Shown piece after piece: positions 1 through 10,180 of a DNA stretch of 64,000 bases. Source of the DNA: Ideonella_A sp963843805. GTDB lineage: Bacteria > Pseudomonadota > Gammaproteobacteria > Burkholderiales > Burkholderiaceae_C. Below the pieces are notes generated by a model that saw nothing but the letters and a program-made list of their open reading frames with translations, searched no databases and was not told where the DNA came from. Positions within the stretch are counted from its first letter, which is position 1; each line of letters starts with the position of its first letter. The stretch lies in contig CAWJLY010000010.1 in NCBI GenBank assembly GCA_963843805.1, positions 186,001 through 250,000 on the forward strand, in the 5' to 3' direction. The translations under genes and the position numbers were made by a program.

Positions 1-1650
1 GCGCCGCTCGATGTCGACCAGCCGCTCGGCGCGGCCGCGCGCGCCGACCTCGACGAACGGCAACGGGTTCGATGGCGCCGCCGACCGATCCGCCGAGGCG
101 ACGCGCGTACATGAAGGCGCCTTGCTGGCCGCCGGCTCGCCGGATAGGCGCGGCCCTCGGCGCGGCTGAACAGGTAATTGACCGCCGCGACCAGCGGCGC
201 TGTCGAACGGTGGTTGGTCGCCAGCATGTGGTGGCGGCCGGCGGTCTTGCGCCGCGCGCTGAGGTAGCTGTGGATGTCGGCGCCGCGGAAGCGGTAGATC
301 GACTGCTTCGGGTCGCCGATCAGCAGCAGCGCGGTGGTCGGGTCGTTGTCGGCGATCCGATACAGGCGATCGAAGATGCGCAGCTGCACCGGCGAGGTAT
401 CCTGGAATTCGTCGATCATGCGCAACCGGATAACGGGCGATGATGCTGGCGCGCAGGCGCTCGGCAGACGGCGCCGCTGCGCCGGGTCGAGCGCGCGGTC
501 GAGCCGGTTCAGCATGTCGGCAAAACCGAAACGGCCGGCCTGCTGCTTCAGTTCGGCAAGCCGGGCGGCGATCTGCACGGCGGCATGCGGACGCAGCGCG
601 ACCGACAACGGCGCGCGGGCGGCGAGGGCGTCTCATCAGCTCGCCGAAGGCGGCGAATGCGGCTGGCAGATCGACGCGTCCGGCCGGGCTTCAGCGCTGC
701 GTGCATGCCGGCTGGCGTGAAGCCGTTCGGCGCCCGTCTTCAGCTCGCGGCAGTTCGAGATGCGGATCGGCCGCCCAGTCGGCCAGCGCCTGCAGCCAGC
801 GTCGACAGATCTTGATGCTTCAGCTTGCGCCGATTGAACGGACACGACGGGCTCGCGAGCTGCGCTCGATCCAGCTCAGCCATCTGACCGGCACGCTCGA
901 CCCAGCCGTCTTTCAGCGCGGCCAGCTCGGCGCTGCGCGTTGCTGCCGCAGGCGGTCGATCAGCTCGCCCAGGCTGCCGTCGCCGGCCGCCGCCGGCCAC
1001 GGCTGCTCGACCAGTCGCGCGCGCCTCGGCAGCCAGACGGCCGGCATCGGGCCAGACCGACAAGCACCGCATCGAGCGCCGCGCCGCGCCAGCGGATAGA
1101 CCTGCAGCCGCCAGTAGTCGCGCGCGGCCTCGGCCAGCATCGCCGATTCGTCGGCGTCAGTTCCTCGTCGAACAGGCAGCCGCTGTCGAAGGCATGTTCG
1201 CGCAGCATGCGCTGGCACCAGGCGTCGATGGTGTGCACCGCGGCATCGTCCATCGCCTGCGCCGCCATCTCGAGCCGCCATGCGGCGTGGCTGGCGTCGG
1301 CGCCGGCCGCGGATAGGCGGCCAGCAGTTCGGCCAGCAGCCGATCGTCGGCCGGTGCCGCGACGCTGCCGCGGAAGGCCGCGTGCGGCTTCGAGCAGCCG
1401 CCTGCGGATGCGGTCGGACAGTTCGCGCGTGGCCGCCACGGTGAACGTCATCACCAGGATTTCGGCCGGCGCCAGCGGCCGTGCGAAGCCGGCCTCGCCG
1501 CCATGGCCGAGCACCAGCCGCAGATACAGCGCGGCGATGGTCCAGGTCTTGCCGGTGCCGGCGCTGGCCTCGATCAGCCGGCTGCCGCGCAGCGGCAGCG
1601 TCGCCGCATCGAGCGCGCGAGCGGCGGTGCCAATGTCGCATCGAAGCCAT
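1..1650 (-). CDS. recB: RecB, exonuclease V beta subunit (N-terminal part, runs off left edge, frameshifted)
   Basis: RecB is the 3'-5' helicase-nuclease subunit of RecBCD, which processes double-strand breaks in the cytoplasm. Only the N-terminal half, about 550 of the usual ~1,200 residues, lies in the window. The complement reads a Walker A segment, EASAGTGKTW, within the first 40 codons. Further in it reads MIDEFQDTSP near 395-420 (helicase motif II), then LLIGDPKQSIYRFRGADI (motif III) and an ATNHRS segment. The ATG at 1650 overlaps the recC stop (TAATG), which indicates translational coupling. The reading frame changes several times (around 1630, 1380, 1160 and below 130). I take these as sequence errors because the motifs are intact and in the right order. 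The identification is firm; exact frame boundaries are not. Confidence 0.9.
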
Positions 1651-4600
1651 TACTCCGCCACCTCGTCGATGGCGAGATTGCTGGCCAGACCGAGCCCGGC
1701 TTCAGGATGGGGCTCGACGCCTGACACTGTGCGTCGACCCAGTCGAACAGCGGGCGGTAGACGCGCTCCGCCAGCTCGGCGAACGCGGCCGTCGGCGGCC
1801 AGCGATTCGAAGTCGGGAAACATCCGCGCCAGGCAGGGATCGTCGTCGACTTCGCCGCGCGATCCTGCCGAAGCCGCCGTCGTAGACGTCGGCCGGCTTG
1901 CCCTTCCCGGCAAGCTGCGCCAATGCGGTCTTGATCGGCAACGGCAGCGGCGCGGCCATGCCGTCGTGCCAGACGTCGAGCAGCATCGCCGAGCGTGTCG
2001 CGCGGCGGCTCGGGGTCGATCGGCCTGATGCGCACGCTGGCATCGCGGCCGACCAGCATGCCGCCGCAGCGGCTGCCCGCTCGCGCTGGCCAGCAGCGCG
2101 GTGATCCAGGCGCGCAGCAGCTTGTCGATGCGCAGCCGCTCGACCACGAGCCGGTCTTGCGCTTTTCTCCTGGCCCTGACCAGCAGACGGCTCGGCGTCA
2201 GCTCGAGCCAGCAGGCCGCGGCGTCGCCGCACTCGGCCGCTGCCATGCGAGCGCCGGTCAGCCAGTCGGCCAGCTGCAGACCGCGGCCTCGAACTGCAGC
2301 AGCTGCTTCGGCAGTCGCATGCGGATGGGCGGCCTGCTGCCGGTACCAGACGTGCAGCATCGGCAGCAGCGTGTCGCGCATCGCCAGCGGCTTCGCGGCG
2401 CCCGAGCTCGGCCATCGGCAGGCTGCCGCTCAGCCGCAGCTGCTCGATCGGTGCGTCGAGCAGCGCTGCCAGCTCGGCCTCGTCGCGGCGCCGGCAGCGC
2501 GCTGGATCTACGCCTGCTCGATGCGGTCCTGCACCTGCTTCAGCAGCGCATCGAGCAGCTGGTAGTGCTGCAGCCCGGCGACGCGAAAAGCTTTCGTCGT
2601 CGGCGCGCGAGGTCCTGCCGCTCGGCGAAGACCACCGCCAGCCGGTTGCGGAAAAATCCTTCACCGGGTTGCGCAGGAACCGCGCCAGCTCGGCGATCGT
2701 CAGCGTGCCATCGCGCGTCGGCGGCCGGCTCGCCGGCGGCCGGCGCCGGCACGCGGCTGGCGCGACGGCGGCTCGCGCCGGCATGGGCGGCGCGCCATTC
2801 GCGGGCATGGGTGAACAGCGCGGTGGCGCCGGCCGGCATCGGCCGGCTGCCGATCGGCAGAAATAGCGGCGGCTGAACGGCTGCAACGGGTGCTCGGTGG
2901 TGCGCTGCGCGCACGACCTCGCCCGGCCAGCCGGCATCGAGGTAGTCGCGCAGCTGCGACACCAGCACCGACGGCGGCTGCACGCTGTTGTCGCGCACGC
3001 TGCGGCCGGTCCAGCTGACGTACAGCACCCGCCGCGCCGACAGCAGCGCCTCGAGCATCAGCTGGCGGTCGTCGTCGCGGCGCGAGCGGTCGCCGGGGCG
3101 CGCCTGGCCCGGGCAACGCCATCAGATCGAAATCGCTGCGGCTGCTGCTGCGCGGATAGTCGCCATCGTTCATGCCGAGCAGGCAGACGACCTCGAACGG
3201 GATCGAGCGCATCGGCAGCAGCGTGCAGAAGGTCACGCCGCCGGCCCTGAAGCGGCGGCCGACGGTCGGCTCGTCGACCGCCGACAGCCAGGCTTCGCGC
3301 GGCGACCGCCGAGCGGCACCGGCTCGGCAAAACCGGCGGCGTCGCAGGCCTCGAGCCAGCCGCGCAGCGGCTTCGTCGAAAGCGGCGATGCTCGAGCCGT
3401 TCGTGGTCGTCGGTCGGCGCCAGAAAAGCGTCGACCAGGCCGCGCAGCCGCTGCGGCCCACTCGGCCGGCGTCGCATCGCCGGCCGACCGCTCGGCCCAG
3501 GCCAGCAGCGCCGACACCAGGTCGGCGAGCGAGCCGGCGATCGACGCTTCGAGCCCGCCGACTTCCGGATACGGCGCGATGCCCTCGAACGCCGCCGCGT
3601 CGCCGCTGGCATAACCGAGCAGCATGCGGCGCAGCCCGAACAGCAGGCTGTTCTGTTCGCCGCAGGCTGCCGAGGCCGAGCGCCTCGCGCTGCTGCTGGT
3701 CGAGCCCCCAGCGGATGCCGGAGCCCGCCATCCATGCCGACAGCCGCGGCAGCTCGTCGGCCGCCAGGCCGAAGCGGCGCGCCACCGCCGGCACGTCGAG
3801 CAGGTCGCGCAGCTCGCTGAGCGTGCAGCGCTTGCTGCGGCAGCTGCAGCAGCCATTCGATCGCCAGCAGCAGCGGGTTGTTGCCGCGCTGCTGCAGGTC
3901 GGCGATGTCGAACGGGATGAAGCGCGCATCGCCGCGCGCATACTGGCCGAACACCGAACGGATCGCCGGCGCGAATGCCGCGATGTCGGGAACCATCACG
4001 ACGATGTCGCGCGGCTGCAGCGGCGCAGCGCCGGCGCGGTCGCGGCCAGCAGATCGAGCAGCTGGTCGTGCAGGATCTCGACTTCGCGCTGCGCGCTGTG
4101 CGCGATGTGGAAGACGATCGAGCGGTCGGCGGCAGCGACGCGGCTGCTGCGGATGCTCGGCCAGCGGCAGCAGGTCGCGGATGTGGGCCTGCACCTGTTC
4201 GAGCAGCGTGGCGCCCGGCCCGTCGCTGAACAGGTCGATGCGGTTCAGCGCGAAGCGCTGCTGCGCCACCAGCGCATCGTCGAAGGCATCGAGCTGGCGG
4301 ACGAAATCGCGGCCCTGGCGGCCCCAGGCGGCGAGCAGCGGATGGGCATGGGCATGCATCTCGTCGAGGCCGAGCCCGGCCAGGTCGCGGCCGCCGCGCA
4401 GCGGATGGCGGCGCCGGTCGAAGCGCAGCAGCTCGCGGCCCTCGATGATGTCGGCCCAGTGGAAGCGGCAGGGGTTCGGCACCGCCAGCAGCACCTGGCA
4501 ATGCCGCCGACAGCGCGGCCAGCGCCTGCAGCGTCTGCATCGGCACATGGCGTCATGCCGAACAGCACGACGCGCCGCGGCAGCGGCGATGGCCGGCGCG

Positions 4601-5251
4601 GCGCCGGATTCGAGCGCGCGCAGAAAGCGCTGGTGCAGTTGCGGCCGCACCGCGGCGCGCTCGAGCTCGTCGAGCGGCGCCAGCAGCTCGCGCCACAGGC
4701 CGGCCTGCCAGCGCTGGCCGGGCGGCAGCGGCTGGCGCTCCGGCCGTGGCCGCTGCCGGCAGGCGATCGTCGCCGGCCGCCCAGGCGCCGAGCCAGTCGC
4801 TGCGGTAGACCTGGTACTGGTCGTAGAGATCGGCCAGGCGCTGCGCCAGCTGCAGCCGGCGGTCGAGCCCGCCGCGCTGCAGAAAGCCGGCCAGCGGCTC
4901 GTAGCCGGGGCGCTCGAGCAGCGTGCGGCAGCAGCTGCATCAGCCGCCAGGTCAGCGGCAGCTTGTCGAGCGGCGACTGCGCCGGCACCGCATCGCGGCC
5001 GAGCACCTGCCGATAGGCGCGCCACAGGAAGCGCGCCGGCAGCTCGACCCGGGTGGCCGCGCAGATGCCGGCGTGCGCTGGCCAGATTCATCTTCAGCCA
5101 CTCGGCGACGCCGTTGCTCTGCACCAGAAAGATCTCTTCCTCGAGCGCGCCGCAGCGGATTGGCGGCGATCCATTCGAATACCGCCTCGCCGAGCAACTC
5201 GGCGCGGTTGCCGTGCAGGACCAGCAGGCCGGGGCGGATGCGGTCGTTCAT
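1650..5251 (-). CDS. recC: RecC, exonuclease V gamma subunit (many frameshifts)
   Basis: RecC is the Chi-recognition and scaffold subunit of RecBCD. The start at 5251 gives MNDRIRPGLLVLHGNRAELL, followed in another frame by LVQSNGVAEWLKMNLA, SPLDKLPLTWRLMQLLP and an LYDQYQVYRSDWL-like segment. These match the N-terminal helicase-like domain of RecC in the expected order. The length of about 3.6 kb (~1,150-1,200 residues) suits the family. The reading frame changes at least ten times, so no single frame covers it. The stop overlaps the recB start. The gene lies 110 bp from queE on the same strand. The break density equals that of its neighbours recB and queC, so I favour sequencing error over gene decay. 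No recD is seen in the window; it could lie beyond the left edge. Confidence 0.85.
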
Positions 5252-5361
5252 CGCCGGATGGTCGACCGGTCCGGCTCAGTGGATGAGCCGAGCGGATCGC
5301 CATCAGGCTGGCGCCGCGGCTGCCGAGTTCGCCGCGGCGGCCACGGCCTCGGGTCGGCCAG

Positions 5362-6000
5362 TCACGCGATCCCGATCACCTTGTGGGTCTGGATGCTCAG
5401 CCGCCATTGCGGATGCGCAGGCAGTAGTCGACCGCCAGCCGGGTATTGCGTCGGGCCTTCGATGCCGTCCATCGGCTGCAGGAAGAAATGCTCGAAATCG
5501 AGGTCGACAAAGCGCTCGGGCATCGCCGCACGGCTGCGGATAGACCAGCTTCAGTTCGCTGCCGCTGGTCAGCACCAGTTCGGCATCGGCCTTCGGGCTG
5601 ACGCAGATCCAGTCGAGGCCAGGCCGGTGCCGGCTGGGTGCCGTTGGTCTCGACCGCGATCTCGAAGCCGACTGCGTGCAGCGCATCGACCGCCGCCTCG
5701 TCGAGCTGCAGCAGCGGCTCGCCGCCGGTGCAGACAACCAGCGGCTTGCCGCGCTGCGCCTGTCGGCCATTGCTCGGCGACGGCGTCGGCCAGTGCCTGC
5801 GCAGTCGCTGAACTTGCCGCCGCCCGGGCCGTCGGTGCCGATGAAATCGGTATCGCAGAAATTGCAGACCGCACCGCCCGATCCTGCTCGCGGCCATTCC
5901 ACAGGTTGCAGCCGGCAAAGCGGCAGAACACCGCCGCGCGCCCGGCCTGGCCGCCTTCGCCCTGCAGCGTGTAGAAAATTTCCTTGACGCTATAAGTCAT
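5362..6000 (-). CDS. queE: 7-carboxy-7-deazaguanine synthase QueE (frameshifted)
   Basis: QueE is a radical-SAM enzyme that converts 6-carboxytetrahydropterin to 7-carboxy-7-deazaguanine, the third step to preQ0 and queuosine. The ATG at 6000 reads MTYSVKEIFYTLQGEGGQAG, the classic N-terminus. The cluster cysteines appear as CRFAGC, then after a long spacer CNFCDTDFIGTDGPGG, which is the wide first-Cys spacing of the Burkholderia-type enzyme rather than CxxxCxxC. The C-terminus SIQTHKVIGIA ends at 5362. Frame breaks lie near 5880, 5770, 5620 and 5450. With indels corrected the protein would be about 212 residues, normal for the family. It lies downstream of queC and the queD-like gene on the same strand, separated from the latter by a 220-bp hairpin-rich spacer. 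Confidence 0.9.
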
Positions 6001-6057
6001 GTCGAATGCTCTGTCTGAACGTTGGCGACCGCCACCACTTGCGCTCGAATTGATCAA

Positions 6058-6200
6058 GCGGCCGCCGCGGATCCGGCTTCGCCGGTCCGCTGGCGGCGCC
6101 CCCTTGAGGGGCAGAGCCCGGACGCCAAGGGTCCGGGGACCTTTGGCGCCTGGCGAGGGGCCGGGCTCGCCGGCCCGGCGCGGCCTGCAAGGCCGCCGAA
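6058..6200. repeat. GC-rich intergenic element with stacked inverted repeats
   Basis: The 220-bp spacer between queE and the queD-like gene contains several short perfect hairpins: CCGGC-TTC-GCCGG near 6072, GGCCGG-GCTCG-CCGGCC near 6160 and GGCC-TGCAA-GGCC near 6182. A CCCCTTGAGGGG-type palindrome lies near 6103. No gene is supported here. It could be a repeated extragenic element or an attenuating or stabilising mRNA structure between queD and queE. Copy number elsewhere cannot be judged from this window. Confidence 0.5.
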
Positions 6201-6220
6201 GGCGCTACGGGGGTGGGCCA

Positions 6221-7319
6221 TCAGATCGGCAGCGCCGGGCCATCGTCGCCGGTGCTGACGATCGCGCCGCAGCCGCGGGTCTCGTACAGGTCGACGCGGT
6301 CGAGTTGCGGCAGCCGCGCGCGCGCCTTGTGCAGGATCCAGCGCGCGATGCTGGCGGTATCGCAATCCTCGAGATCGGCGATCTCGTGCAGCGGCTGGTG
6401 GTCGAGCGCCGCGAAGATCGGCTTGAAGAGCTCCTTGACGTCGCCGAAATCGACCGTCCAGCCCATCAGCTGATCGAGCGGCGCCGACAGATGCAGCCGC
6501 AGCGTATAGGTATGGCCATGGATGCGGCGCAGCGGGCTGCCGTCGGGCGCGCGCTTGAGCTGCAGCGCGCTGTCGAGCGTCAGCTCCTTCCAGATCCGGT
6601 ATCGCCTGCCGTCGAAATTGGCGCCGCACGATCCGGTCTCGTAGACGGTGATCCACGACAGCTCGGGCAGCTGCGGCTGCAGCCGCTGCCACAGCCAGCT
6701 CGACAGCATCTCGCTGGTCGGGTTGGCGAGCCCGGGCAGGTCGTTCAGGCAGGCATGGTGCAGCTCGGCATGCAGCGGCGCCCACAGCTCGTCGAGGTGG
6801 TCGTAGTCGATGCCCAGGTCGCGCGCTGCCGAGATCCTGATTGGCATGCACGATGACCTCGAAGCCATGGCCGTGCATGCGCCCGCACTGATGGCCGGGC
6901 GGCACATTCGGCAGCCGGTGCGCCGCCTGGAAGACATAGCGCCGCCAGACATGGGCATGGCCGGCCAGATCGAGGTCGACGCCTTCGTGCGCCGTGCTCT
7001 GGATGCCGACCTGCTCGATGCCCGGCACGTCGAGCTGGGCAGCGCACCCAGCGCGCCAGGTTCTCGTCGGTCGGCTGCGCAATCTGCTCGTTGAGCAGGC
7101 GGTAGTCGAGCCGCGCGATGCGCGCCTGCAGCTCGCTTCTCAGCCGCTCGACCTCGCCGCCGGGAAAAGCGGCCCAGCCGGCCGGCAGCGCACAGCGCAG
7201 CTTGGCCAGAAAGCTGTGGCCGTGCAGGCGGCGCGAGCGGTGGCCGGCGGGCAGCATGTCGACATGGCGGGCCGCCTCGAAGCCGGCGCGACGCCGCAGA
7301 ACAACGTCTGCGTCGGCAT
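6221..7319 (-). CDS. QueD-like protein with three 6-pyruvoyl-tetrahydropterin-synthase (PTPS) units (frameshifted)
   Basis: QueD makes 6-carboxytetrahydropterin from dihydroneopterin triphosphate in queuosine synthesis. Here about 365 residues carry three consecutive PTPS-like units, whereas classical QueD has one unit of ~120 residues. Unit 1 starts after MPTQTLFCG and shows FEAARHVDMLPAGH...RRLHGHSF. Unit 2 shows FQAAHRLPNVPPGHQCGRMH followed by GHGFEV. Unit 3 shows RRIHGHTYTL and GWTVDFGDVKELF, and ends ETRGCGAIVSTGDDGPALPI. The HGH metal-site motif is present in all three, so at least the metal site is kept. The start at 7319 follows the queC stop by two bases. Frame breaks lie near 7260, 7050 and 6840. 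Context with queC and queE supports a QueD role; which unit is catalytic cannot be decided here. Confidence 0.75.
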
Positions 7320-7321
7320 GC

Positions 7322-8045
7322 TCAGACCATCCCGAAACGGACGATACAGCGGGTCGGCCACGCCGGCTTCGGCAAAGCCCTTGGCGCGCAGCAGGCACGA
7401 GTCGCAGGCTGCCGCAGGGCCGGCCATCGGCCGCCGGGTCGTAGCAGCTGCTGGTGATCGAATAGTCGACGCCGAGGCGCAGACCCTCGCGCGACGATCT
7501 GCGCCTTGCTCATCTGCATCAGCGGCGCATGGATCTGCAGCTGCTGCGTGCCCTTCGACGCCGGCCTTGGTCGCCAGATTGGCCATCGCCTCGAAGGCGG
7601 CGATATATTCGGGCCGGCAGTCCGGATAGCCGGAATAGTCGAGCGCATTGACGCCGATGAAGATGTCCGACGCGCCGAGCGTCTCGGCCCAGGCCAGCGC
7701 AAAACTCAGGAAAACGGTATTGCGCGCCGGCACATAGGTGATCGGAATGCCGTGCGCCATCGTCGTCGGCCGAGCGGCCCTTCGGAACGTCGATATCGGC
7801 GGTCAGCGCCGAGCCGCCGAACTCACGCAGATCGATCTTGGCAACCACATGCCGCGCCGCACCGCTGCGCCCGCGCCACCGCCGCTGCGGCAGCCAGTTC
7901 GTGCACGATGCCGCTGGCCGTAGGAAAAACTCAGCGCATACGGCTCGAAGCCCTGCTCGCGCGCGATCGCCAGCACCGTGGTCGAATCGAGCCCGCCACT
8001 GAGCAACACGACCGCCGGCCGTCGAGTGGATGCCACATCTGCCAT
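7322..8045 (-). CDS. queC: 7-cyano-7-deazaguanine (preQ0) synthase QueC (frameshifted)
   Basis: QueC is the ATP-dependent ligase that turns 7-carboxy-7-deazaguanine into preQ0 using ammonia. The start at 8045 reads MADVASTRRPAVVLLSGGLD, with the SGGLDS pyrophosphatase loop characteristic of the family. It is preceded by an AGGAG ribosome-binding site nine bases upstream. Further in are ALSFSYGQRH, YVPARNTVFLSFALAWAE, GVNALDYSGYPDCRPE and a CDSCLLRAKGFAEAG zinc-site C-terminus. Frame breaks lie near 7890, 7760, 7560, 7500, 7430 and 7345. The expected length is about 235 residues. It is the first gene of a queC-queD-queE run. I saw no preQ1-type riboswitch in the 50 bp upstream. Identification is firm despite the indels. 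Confidence 0.9.
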
Positions 8046-8095
8046 AAAGGAAAACTCCTGTGCCAGCACAGGCTGGAGGGCTGCCGATTTTACGG

Positions 8096-9163
8096 TCAGC
8101 CGGCGTCGGCCGGGCATGGGCCTGTGCTGCAACGAACCATCAGCTCCACGCCAAGTGACTGCGCGGGCGCCATCGGCGCGTTTTGCAGACAGCCGAGCAG
8201 GTACGCGGCGGCGCGTTCACCGATCTCCCTGATGGGCAGGCGAACCGTGCTCAAGGGCGGATGGAGGAATGGCGCGAAGTCGTTGTCGTTGAAGCTTGCG
8301 ATGGACAGCTTGGCGGGCACCGCGACACCGGCCTGATCGAGCGCAGAAAGCGCGCCCGCCGCGAGGTAGTCGTTGCCACAAACGACAGCGGTCGCTTCGG
8401 TCCGGCGACCCAGTATTTCGGTCATCGCTTCGAAACCTTCGCGGAATCCGTATTCGGTTTCGACCAGCGCGCGTTCGCACAATGTCATCCCGCGTCTGGC
8501 GATCGCTTGCGTCAGCCCCTGGAGCCGACTGAGCGCCCGCTCGTTGTCGATGGTGCGTCCACCGATGAAACCGATCTGGCGATGCCGCAGGGCACCCAGG
8601 TGATCGATCAGCAGCGCCGCCGCCGCCGCCTCGTCGAATCCGACACTCGGCCCGGCCTGACTCGGTGCCGACCACATCATCACGTAAGGCGTCCGGTGCG
8701 CTTCGAGCAACGCGAACACCTCCGGCGGGTGGCGTGACCCGAGCAATGCCACGGCATCGACCCCGCGCTCCAACAGCGCTCTGAGGATGGAGCCTTCGTC
8801 GACGTTGTGATGTTCCGGTGCGGCGAGCAGCAAGGTGTAGCCCTGCGCCGCCAGTGCGCTTTCGAGGGCCTGGATCATCGTCGGGAACGACGAACCACCG
8901 AAGCGCGGCACGACGGCGCCGACCGTCATCGTGCGCCGCATGGACAACGCGCGCGCCGCACCATTGGCGACATAGCCCAGACGGGCGGCTGCTGCCAGCA
9001 CGCGTTCGCGAGTTGCCTCACTGATCATTTCCGGGCGCGTCAAGGCCCGCGAAACGGTTCCGGTCGACACACCGGCCAGCGAGGCCACATCTGCCAGGCA
9101 AGCAGAGCGCCCCGGTCTGGCGGGTTCGGCGCGACGAGGCGCTGCGGGGGCTTTGGTTCTCAT
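8096..9163 (-). CDS. LacI/GalR-family transcriptional regulator
   Basis: This DNA-binding repressor of 355 residues has an N-terminal LacI-type helix-turn-helix, SACLADVASLAGVSTGTVSR, at residues ~20-45. A hinge segment (ARALSMRRTMTVGAVVP) leads into a periplasmic-binding-protein-like sensor domain. I chose the ATG at 9163 (MRTKAPAAPRR) over an upstream in-frame GTG, because the family normally has only a short lead before the HTH. It is divergent from the SDR/Bug/amidohydrolase/PQQ-dehydrogenase genes. A perfect LacI-type palindrome (9276-9289) and a weaker one (9198-9211) lie between them. Control of the divergent catabolic operon and of itself is therefore likely. The effector is unknown, presumably a sugar or sugar-acid derivative. 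No frameshift is seen. Confidence 0.9.
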   Translation of the reverse strand: MRTKAPAAPRRAEPARPGRSACLADVASLAGVSTGTVSRALTRPEMISEATRERVLAAAARLGYVANGAARALSMRRTMTVGAVVPRFGGSSFPTMIQALESALAAQGYTLLLAAPEHHNVDEGSILRALLERGVDAVALLGSRHPPEVFALLEAHRTPYVMMWSAPSQAGPSVGFDEAAAAALLIDHLGALRHRQIGFIGGRTIDNERALSRLQGLTQAIARRGMTLCERALVETEYGFREGFEAMTEILGRRTEATAVVCGNDYLAAGALSALDQAGVAVPAKLSIASFNDNDFAPFLHPPLSTVRLPIREIGERAAAYLLGCLQNAPMAPAQSLGVELMVRCSTGPCPADAG

Positions 9164-9197
9164 TGGAAGCAGACAGTGACCCGGGATATTACCCGCA

Positions 9198-9211
9198 TGC
9201 AAGCGGATGCA
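9198..9211. promoter_or_regulatory. Secondary LacI-type half-matching operator
   Basis: TGCAAGCGGATGCA keeps the outer TGCA arms and the central CG but departs from the consensus at the two bases right of centre. It lies 35 bp upstream of the regulator start and 78 bp from the perfect site, a spacing that could allow looping or autoregulation. It is weaker evidence than the perfect site. Confidence 0.45.
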
Positions 9212-9275
9212 GCGGCGACCATTCAATTCGGTGAAACCCGTCGTTGACGGCCGGTTAGCGTCCGGTTAAGCTCAG

Positions 9276-9289
9276 TGCAAGCGTTTGCA
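9276..9289. promoter_or_regulatory. LacI-family operator, 14-bp palindrome
   Basis: TGCAAGCGTTTGCA matches the LacI/GalR consensus TGNAANCGNTTNCA at every fixed position. It lies between the divergent lacI-like gene (start 9163) and the first SDR (start 9447), so it is the probable binding site of that regulator. Confidence 0.8.
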
Positions 9290-9446
9290 TCATCAGCCGC
9301 CAGTCGACTTCTGCGACCCTGGATCCACCCTTGCCAACCATCAAGATTGCCCTTCTTCGAACGGAAGGTGCGCCCATCGACGCATCGCCAGACCGATACA
9401 GCGTGTCCGCCGACGCGACGTTCACGTGGCGAGAGGTAAAGCCGTG

Positions 9447-10169
9447 ATGCCGCGTCCGGTCGTCGTCATCACCGGAGGCTCCAGCAACATCGGCCTGGCG
9501 TGCGTGCGCCGCTTCAGCGCCGACCATCAGGTCTTGATCGCCGACCTGCAGCCACCTCCCGGGGCCGTCACCGACGGCATCGATTTCATCCGTACCGACA
9601 TCACCGATTTGCAGGACTGTGCCGCAATGATGAGCCGGGCCAGCGAGCTGGGGGCGGTGGTCGCGCTGATCCATTCGGCCGCCATCACGGCACCGGCCCG
9701 GCCGGTGCAACAGATCTCCGCCGATGAATGGCGTCGCGTCATCGACGTCAATCTGACCGGCTCATTTCTGGTCGCGCAATCAGCCATCCCGGTTTTGCTG
9801 GCGAACCGCGGCTCGATGGTGATGATCTCGTCGCGCGCCGCGCGCACCGGCGTGGCCGCATTGAAGCCGTCCGGAAGCGGCATCAAGCCGCACTACTGCG
9901 CATCCAAGGCGGGGGTGCTCGCCCTTGTCAAATCACTGGCCGTCGAGCTGGCCAGCGGCGGAGTCCGCGTCAATGCCGTCGTGCCCGGTTCGATCGAGGG
10001 CCAGATGATTCCGCGTGAGCGCTGGTCCGAACTGGCGGCACAGATCCCGCTCGGTCGCCTCGGCCTGCCCGATGAAATTGCCGACAGCGCATGGTTTCTC
10101 TGCTCGCCGCAAGCCCGCTACATCACCGGGCAAGCCATCGATGTCAACGGCGGCACCTGGATGAACTGA
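9447..10169 (+). CDS. SDR-family NAD(P)-dependent oxidoreductase
   Basis: A classical short-chain dehydrogenase of 240 residues. The cofactor loop is VVITGGSSNIGLA at residues 5-17, the active-site Tyr/Lys is in YCASKAG near residue 151, and a C-terminal ITGQAIDVNGG precedes the stop. The start at 9447 follows a GAGAGG ribosome-binding site and gives MPRPVVVITGG; the upstream in-frame ATG at 9285 lies in the operator region and is unlikely. It is the first gene of a plus-strand run with a second SDR, a Bug receptor, an amidohydrolase and a PQQ dehydrogenase, facing a LacI regulator. It probably oxidises a sugar alcohol, sugar acid or lactone intermediate; the substrate is not readable from the sequence. 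Confidence 0.85.
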   Translation: MPRPVVVITGGSSNIGLACVRRFSADHQVLIADLQPPPGAVTDGIDFIRTDITDLQDCAAMMSRASELGAVVALIHSAAITAPARPVQQISADEWRRVIDVNLTGSFLVAQSAIPVLLANRGSMVMISSRAARTGVAALKPSGSGIKPHYCASKAGVLALVKSLAVELASGGVRVNAVVPGSIEGQMIPRERWSELAAQIPLGRLGLPDEIADSAWFLCSPQARYITGQAIDVNGGTWMN

Positions 10170-10180
10170 ATGATCGAGGC

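Noticed and set aside
1..8045. Genuine pseudogenisation of recBC and the queuosine genes
   Set aside because: All motifs are retained, breaks are single bases, and rsmB and ntrY at the other end show the same pattern, so sequence error is more likely.
8046..8095. preQ1 riboswitch before queC
   Set aside because: The 50-bp spacer only shows a ribosome-binding site; no aptamer-like pseudoknot sequence is evident.
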